From Cryptomeria japonica (Eukaryota; Streptophyta; Pinopsida; Cupressales; Cupressaceae): a DNA stretch of 64,000 bases. Both the position numbers and the translations under genes were made by a program. Of this stretch, positions 58,383 to 64,000 are shown piece by piece (position 1 is the stretch's first letter; the number at the start of each line of letters is the position of its first letter). The DNA lies in the NCBI RefSeq assembly GCF_030272615.1, contig NC_081409.1, forward strand, positions 20,216,260-20,280,259. The letters run 5' to 3'. Below the pieces are notes generated by a model. That model made no database searches, was not told the DNA's origin, and was given only the letters and a program-made list of their open reading frames with translations.

Positions 58383-58859
58383 TGTTGGTGTAAATAATTA
58401 TTCATGTTGGATATTATTACACCTTACTTAAGTTTACTTAGGAAATGCATTTCATAGTAGTTTGGGTATGAGACACTTGGGTGTTTGTGCCACATTGGGA
58501 TAGTGTGTGTAAGAGAATTTTCACTTTTTATGGTGTTGATCTTTTTACTACTCTATCATATCCACTTATTGTGGAGTGATAATTCCACCTTCGGTGGGTG
58601 GTCCACCTCATGTGGAATATTTTATTTTTTCTCCTACCTGCTACACATATTTCCTACCTACCCTTGTTTCTTGTTGAGTCACATGTCATGCTTGTGTGCT
58701 CACATATCCATATAGCCTTCCCTATAAATGCAGGCTCATATTCATTGTATGAACAATCATTTTTTTAATCTATTGATGAGAATATAGTTTATTATTATCC
58801 TATATTTTCTCTCTCTTTTGTACTTTTCATTGAGCTCTTGATCTTGGCAAAATCTCACA
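58383..58859 (+). repeat. 3' LTR of element F (477 bp)
   Basis: Collinear with the 5' LTR, with a 17-base insertion near 58590 (TCGGTGGGTGGTCCACC), and ends AATCTCACA before GTTAC. Confidence 0.93.
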
Positions 58860-58864
58860 GTTAC

Positions 58865-58941
58865 TTTGTAACTCCTCTCCTCATCTCTATTTAAGAGATG
58901 TCTTCTCTCTCATTTCTTCTTAATGACATTAGTGTAAAGAG

Positions 58942-58987
<46 letters not shown>

Positions 58988-59215
58988 TCTCTCACACACA
59001 CACACATTTTAGGTCTCTCTCATTTTAGACATTGCCTCATTCATGATAACACAAGGGGTTTTTCTTTTCTTTTCCCCTTTCAAAAGTTCTTGTGCTTCCT
59101 TCTTCACATTTGGGTGATTGCTCCAAGGTTTCTGCATTTCTCTTGGTAACATTTACTTCATCAATAAATTTACTTGGATTTTGTTTTTCTTTTCATGCTC
59201 TTGTATTTCCTTTCA
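58865..59215 (+). repeat. 5' LTR of element G, second part
   Basis: Continues G's LTR after F and ends CCTTTCA beside TAGTATCAGAGCAGG, a primer site with one G-to-A change (59216-59230). TCTATTTAAGAGATG near 58886 may be the TATA region. Confidence 0.75.
58943..59006. repeat. CT/CA microsatellite in G's LTR
   Basis: A (CT)n run of about 38 bases, then CACTCTCTCTCTC, then (CA)n. It sits downstream of the presumed TATA element, in the transcribed part of the LTR. Confidence 0.9.
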
Positions 59216-59230
59216 TAGTATCAGAGCAGG

Positions 59231-60721
59231 TTCTAATCCTTGTTTCAAGTTGAGATTGATGAAGGTTACCATTTTGCGGAGCTCACATTTCTTGGAGGCA
59301 TTTTTTTTTAGAGAAGAGAAGAAGGTTGTTCTTTAACGTTTTGTTGTGCAAGTTATGATTTAAGTTTTATATTTTTCAGCATGTAGGTTTAATCTTCGTA
59401 GATTCTAGTTTTTTTATTTAAAGATTTGAAAGGCTTGTCACCAAAGCTTCTTCTTTCTAGTTTAAATTTGTGGCTTTTGGGAAACTTTCCGCCAAAGTCT
59501 TCTTTCTTGTTTGAGTTTTGTTTTGGAAGGCTTGCTGCTAAGACATTCTCTATTTATTTGCAGATTCTAACATTTTTGGTTTATATATTCTAACAATTTT
59601 TGTTTGCATATTCAAAGAACTATTTATGTTTCTCTTTGTTGTAGTCATTTTATTTTCCATATTATTTCAATCTTTTGTTAAATCTTACATCTTTTGTTTA
59701 AATTTGTTTAAAATAATTTTGTCTCAATTGAAATAAATCTCATTTTAGTATAAATTTGATACTGTGATCTCTGTCCTGTCTATGTATATTATACTTTGAT
59801 TCGTATTCAAGTCCAGTTCAATTAAAATGTTTTTTTTAATTCTCAAACTTCTCACTAAATTCATATTAATTCTCAAAAGAGAGGCATCTTTTGAAACGTG
59901 GGATCTTTGTATCATTTTTTGTTTGCTTTGTTGTAGGAATCGTTTTTCTCTAAATACATCTCTGTGTATTCCTTGTGGATTGTCTGCGGATATCTCTATT
60001 TATTCATTTTATTTATTTTTCTTCTGCATTTTTGTGTGTTCTGTATTTTCTTGGCAACGTGTTCTTAGTATCATTTTCTTTTTTCAGTTATTAATCATTT
60101 CCTCATTTCCTTTGACCTATATTCCTTACGTTTTTTTTTTTTCAGTTTCATTTTGCATTCCTTATAAAGCTTTGTCCTTCCTTGTCATGTATAAAGTAAG
60201 TTTTTAAAAAAAATATTAAAGTTAAGTTTTCTTTAAAATAAAATGTTTTTTAAAAAAATATTAAAGTTAAGTTTTCTTTAAAATAAAATTTATTTACATT
60301 AAACTGAGATCTTGTTTATAAAGTTTAGTTCACTTTTATTAAAAAAAATTTATTTAAAATAAAGTTTTAGAAGTTACATATAATAAAGTTTAGCTTATTT
60401 TATTTTAAAAAGTTTATAATTATTTTTAATAAAGTTTTTTTAATATATAAATTTTTTAATATAAAATTGTTTTATTTTATTAAGATTTAATTTTTTTTTA
60501 ATTTTATTTTTAATAAAGATATCATTTTTTTTAATAAGTTTGTTTAAATATATATTTAAGATTTTAAATTTAAATTTGTTATTAATTTTTAAAAAATCAT
60601 TATTTTTTGATAAATATATATATATATTAAAGTTATTATTGCAATATGATTCTATTTTAATCAAATTATTTTTCATTTATAATCAAAGGAATTTTTTTTA
60701 ACTAACCACTATTTTGCTATC
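59231..60721 (+). other. Leader of element G, very AT-rich
   Basis: About 1.5 kb without coding signal before the gag ATG. The 60190-60680 part is extremely A/T-rich and includes a tandem copy of AAATATTAAAGTTAAG followed by TTTTCTTTAAAATAAAA (60208 and 60255). Confidence 0.65.
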
Positions 60722-61280
60722 ATGTCTACTTTAATTCCAAAAGTCAAATTAAATAGTTCCAATTATCATTCATGGAAAACACATATTTCGTTTACTTTTT
60801 CGTTTCAAGCATCTTTTGGATGTTGCTACTGATAAAAGTTCAGAGCCCGCTACAACTGCTCCACAAGCCGACCAAGATAGGTGGAAGGCTCAAAATGAGG
60901 AAGCACTTGGTTTGGTTGAAATTGCAATGGTTCTTAATTTGTATGTTCTAATTGGAAATTGTACAAAAGTGTATGAAGCTTGGGAAATTTTTAAAATAAC
61001 TTATGATATCTCAAATGAATCTCGAAAAAATTAGCTTCAAGATCAACTCGAAGATCTCAAGTATACAGATTTTAAAACCATGGATGAGTTCTTATTAAAG
61101 TTTGATTCTATTAATGGTCAATTAACTGGTTTAGGAGTTACACTAGCTGATATACGTTTAATTCATCTTATTCTTAAAACTTGTCTTCCTCGTCAATCTC
61201 AACAATTTATTACTAATATTCATGCTCAACTTGCTATTCCTAGTTTAGCTACTCTATTAACTTATGATATTTTTTTATAA
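60722..61280 (+). pseudogene. Element G gag
   Basis: ATG 60722 starts MSTLIPKVKLNSSNYHSWK, the copia gag N-terminal domain. A frame change near 60810 leads to DVATDKSSEPATT and YEAWEIFKITYD. A TAG at 61032-61034 is followed by MDEFLLKFDSINGQLTGLG and LILKTCLPRQSQQF, the helices of the UBN2-type gag domain. It ends at 61280; the next piece starts in a new frame. Confidence 0.85.
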
Positions 61281-61347
61281 TTCATTACATCAAGAGGAAG
61301 CTAAATTAATTTAGTTTGGTACTCTTAAAAGTAGTGAACATGTTTTT

Positions 61348-62565
61348 ATGTTTAAAAATCAAAATCATAATAATCATTTTAGATCCAATAATTATTATAA
61401 TAATCATAATAATCATTATTCTAATAATAAATTTTATTCTAAATCATATAATAACAATTCTAATAATAATCAAAAGAATAACTATTCTAAGAGGCCCCAT
61501 TGTACGCATTGTGGTAAGGATGGTCATGTGACTAATAATTGTTTTAAAAAGCAAAATGGTAAAAAGCCCATGAACCAAAATAATCAAAATAATCAACAAC
61601 ATAAACCTCATTATAAGAAAGGTAATAATAATGGTAATTCATCTCGTCATGCATTTACATGCACTTATAATGTTTCTCAACCACTTGAGTGGATTATTGA
61701 TTCTGGTGAATCTCAACATGTTACTTCTCATAAAGAATATTTTGAATCTTTGCATCCTGATACTTCCAATATTTTTGTTCAATTAGCTAATAATCATAGT
61801 TGCAAAGTTGAAGCTATTGGTGATGTGAATGACCCTAATGGGAAATTACATGATGTTCTTTATGTTCCTAAATTAAAATCAAATTTGCTTTTAGTGCCTA
61901 AACTTTGCCAAGATTATAAGATTAAATTTTATAGGGGCATGTATTATATCATTGATCCAAAAACTAATCATGTTATTGCTACTACTAAAATGGATAGTGA
62001 TAACTTATTCAAGTTCTATGAATTTGGTCCTACAAAGTATTCCTTTCTTACTACTATTGATTTTACTATATGGCATGAAATACTTGACCATCTCAATCTT
62101 GATTATATTTCATTAATGCAAAAAGAAAATATGGTTTATGGATTGCCTACTATTGTTCCTTCTCAAATTGTTTGGAATGGTTGCTTGAGTGGTAAGATGC
62201 ATAGGGAACCCTTTCCTCGTGGTCAATCTTGTAGGGAATATACTAAAATGCATCTAGTTCATAGTGATCTCTTGGGTCCCATGGAGAATACCTCCATCCA
62301 AGGTTCAAGGCATGCTCTTACCTTTATTGATGATTTTTCAAGGAGAACATGGATATATTTCCTTCATAGTAAGGATCAAGTGCTTGATGTGTTTATTGAA
62401 TTTCATATGTTTGTAGAAAGGCAATCTGGTTCTAAAATTAAGATTCTTCATACTAACAATGGAAGAGAATATGCCAATAATGCATTTAATGCTTATGGGA
62501 AATCTTTTGGAATTAAACATGAGCTTACCATTCCTTATACACCACAAAAAAATGGTGTGGCTTAA
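61348..62565 (+). pseudogene. Element G zinc knuckle, protease and integrase N-part
   Basis: 405 open codons. An Asn-rich stretch of about 45 residues leads to the knuckle CTHCGKDGHVTNNC (61501-61542). The protease triad reads DSGE (61699-61710; usual DSGA, DSGS or DSGC). LLVPKLCQDY and WHEILDHLNLDYI mark the region between protease and integrase. The core shows HSDLLGPM with the first Asp, ILHTNNGREY with Asn for the second Asp, and NGVA followed by TAA where ERK is expected, so the Glu is lost. The copy is catalytically dead. Confidence 0.88.
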
Positions 62566-62720
62566 TGGAAGCATAGGACCATTGTGGAAATGGCAAGATG
62601 TTTATTGCATGCAAAAAATATGGATTACAAGTTTTGGGCTGAAGCTATGGCTTGTGCAACTTATTTAATTAATAGAACACCTACCAAAGCCTTAAAGGAT
62701 AAAACTCTTGAAGAAACTTG
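62566..62720 (+). pseudogene. Element G integrase, last piece before H
   Basis: After TAA the sense reads WKHRTIVEMARCLLHA, then FWAEAMACATYLINRTPT and LKDKTLEET, the conserved helices following the DD35E core. It is cut at 62720 by the start of H. Confidence 0.8.
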
Positions 62721-63881
62721 TGTTGGCATTTTTTATGTTTATGTTGTGATTGTCATTGATGGACACACACTTGCATTGAGATCCCCTTTATATGTATGAG
62801 CTAGAGCTCAACCGGTATCTGTTCCAACTGGTATGTTGTCTTCTAGTCTTTAGACTATTGGTGATTTTGCAGAATGTGTTTCACGGTTTGAAGCGGCATG
62901 TCAACCCCAAGCGGTTCGTAGATCTTAAGTGGTACGAGGGAGCAAAGCGACATAACACATTCTTACCAGTCTTCATTATTGTCAAACCGACAACCGGTAT
63001 TTTGTATGAACTGGTAATACTCTGTGATGAGTTACCAACCAGCATTTTGTGATGAGTTACCAATCCACCGATTGTTTGATGGTGCTGACACACTGACGGT
63101 GCTTTTTGTGCCATGTTACTGAGTATGTCTAGATTCATTAAACCTAGGAAATTGTAATGTAATCCTATTGGACTGACATGAAATCAGATTCCTTTAAAAG
63201 GACATCATGTCTAGGGTTTTAGGTTGTTGCTGAAAGGGTTTATGTTGTGCTAAGGTTTAAGGTGGTAGATGAGTTGTTGTAAGAGTGATCGTATCTGAGA
63301 AGATCTAGTTGTAACTGAGAGAGAGATAGAGAAGGCTGAAGTAATGCTGGAATGCATTAACTGTGAGCAATACTGGATCTAACCAAGCAGTTTGTGCTAT
63401 TAGATAGATCAAACACTTGTTGATTACTCACATCTTTGACAAGTCTGTAGCCCTTAACCGAGTAGGCCCAAAATCCTTTTGTAAAATCCTCTAACAAGGT
63501 GGTTCACCTCTGTGAATCTAAAATCCTCTAGCAAGGTAGTCTTTAATAGGACTTATCTCCTAACAGAGATTGAGATTCCTAACAGGATCTATTCTGGTGA
63601 AGAACATTGTAAGACCTTAACCAGTCTAGTTTCTATTCTGCAGATAGTGACTTGTGAGTTTCATCTCACCGTGGTTTTTCCCAGTTGGGTTTCCACATCA
63701 AATATCTTGTGTTATGGTTGTATTGCTTTTGTGGGTGAATGCTTTATTTGCATTTCGGTTTGCATGTGTGATAACTGGTCTGTCTGTTAAATTGTTTTAC
63801 TAGTTTATCTTCAGACTATTTAAGTGTGTAAGTACAAAGATTTTTGGCATACTAATTCACCCCCCCTCTTAGTATTCATCA
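62721..63881 (+). repeat. 5' LTR of element H (1161 bp)
   Basis: Begins TGTTGGCATTTTTT and ends GTATTCATCA after the C-rich CACCCCCCCTCTTAG. TGTCATTGATGG at 62751-62762 matches the shared LTR motif. A 25-base tandem duplication around TGTGATGAGTTACCAA occurs at about 63023-63066. Confidence 0.85.
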
Positions 63882-63898
63882 ATTGGTATCAGAGCCTA
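63882..63898 (+). other. Primer binding site of element H
   Basis: ATTGGTATCAGAGCCTA, full match to the tRNA-Met complement. Confidence 0.9.
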
Positions 63899-63931
63899 AA
63901 TTTCTATAAGTTTAACCACTTGGAAAGAGAT

Positions 63932-64000
63932 ATGGGGGAATACACCTTGAGGGAACTTACTCAATGGCTCACTTAGTCTGAGAAAGCCTATGATGATCTT
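63932..64000 (+). pseudogene. Element H first frame, partial
   Basis: ATG 63932 reads MGEYTLRELTQWLT, then TAG (63974-63976, possibly an old CAG), then SEKAYDDL to the edge. The N-terminus resembles neither the copia gag of E, F or G nor the coiled coil of B, and too little is visible to name it. Confidence 0.5.

Larger units (their letters stand above)
43159..58859 (+). mobile_element. Element F: copia-type element without pol, hosting E and a solo LTR
   Basis: LTRs of 459 and 477 bp with GTTAC on both sides, a perfect tRNA-Met primer site and a G-rich polypurine tract. After removing E (with one TAGGG) and the solo LTR (with one CCTAC), about 4.0 kb of internal sequence remains: leader, gag, zinc-finger remnant, protease motif and an acidic C-terminal frame. 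No integrase core, reverse transcriptase or RNase H is present, so F moved with help from others. By eye the two LTRs differ at about 23 of 459 positions. Confidence 0.9.
42937..62720 (+). mobile_element. Element G: copia element split by F and truncated by H
   Basis: G's 5' LTR is in two parts (42937-43158 and 58865-59215) because F inserted into it with a GTTAC duplication. Then come a leader, gag, zinc knuckle, protease and integrase up to 62720, where H begins. The integrase order gag-protease-integrase identifies it as Ty1/copia. Its reverse transcriptase, RNase H and 3' LTR would lie beyond H, outside the window. The first base pair TA at 42937 is probably a mutated TG. Confidence 0.8.
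62721..64000 (+). mobile_element. Element H: copia-type LTR element, 5' end
   Basis: LTR 62721-63881, primer site and gag start, running off the right edge. ACTTG (62716-62720) is the left target duplication candidate. It inserted into the integrase region of G. Confidence 0.85.

Noticed and set aside
58943-59006. CT/CA run as a promoter element of a host gene
   Set aside because: It lies inside the split 5' LTR of element G and is better explained as a microsatellite there.
60440-60676. 78-codon Lys/Asn/Ile-rich minus-strand frame
   Set aside because: Falls in extremely A/T-rich leader of G where stop-free stretches of this composition are expected.
1-64000. CRISPR array, tRNA or rRNA genes, bacterial-type operons
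   Set aside because: No regularly spaced identical repeats with unique spacers, no cloverleaf or rRNA-like conserved stretch noticed; the content is plant retrotransposons throughout.

Overview
This window reads as plant nuclear DNA made almost entirely of LTR retrotransposons in various states of decay. I found no protein-coding gene that is not part of a mobile element, and no rRNA, tRNA or CRISPR. The plant call rests on many LTRs with TG...CA ends, primer sites complementary to initiator tRNA-Met (TGGTATCAGAGC or close variants), Ty1/copia domain order, low GC and C-to-T decay of CAG and CGA codons. The density of old nested elements suits a very large repeat-rich genome, for example a gymnosperm, but the species cannot be fixed from sequence alone.

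Left part (1-20800). Element A (minus strand, 5' LTR 4056-4842, runs off the left edge) and element B (plus strand, 5927-15136, bounded by a perfect ATTCT target duplication) share an unusual plan: a coiled-coil leader, a string of CCHC zinc knuckles, then a long reading frame (about 1,100 codons in B) with no protease, integrase, reverse transcriptase or RNase H. B carries a solo-LTR-like insert at about 8126-9454. Behind B lie LTR fragments (16000-16679 minus, 16686-17688 plus) and an old CpG-poor relative of the insert found in B.

Middle part (20800-38100). Two homologous minus-strand elements, C1 (20826-24979) and C2 (24980 to about 30000), carry a second, different long reading frame, again with no pol domain, and C2 interrupts C1. 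A third decayed frame lies at 31240-32200. From 32450 to 37640 there is a degenerate repeat rich in CCCCAC/GTGGGG, split by about 3.9 kb of AT-rich DNA that holds a GC-rich palindromic array.

Right part (38100-64000). This is a nest that can be unpacked from its target duplications. A gypsy-like element D (from 38102) carries an internally deleted copia copy E' (40691-42012, GATCT on both sides). Copia element G (from 42937) sits in D's 3' LTR. Copia element F (43159-58859, GTTAC on both sides) sits in G's 5' LTR. Inside F are the copia element E (43974-50635, TAGGG on both sides), with recognisable gag, protease, integrase, reverse transcriptase and RNase H, and a 4,066-bp solo LTR (52709-56774, CCTAC on both sides). 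Element H (from 62721) cuts G's integrase region and runs off the right edge.

Only E retains all polyprotein domains and even it is broken by frameshifts and stops. A, B, C1, C2, D, E' and F lack pol as seen and would have depended on enzymes supplied in trans when they moved. The most interesting material is the pair of pol-less element families with long conserved frames of unknown function, the palindromic GC arrays inside long LTR-like blocks, and a conflict between nesting order and LTR divergence for E and F.
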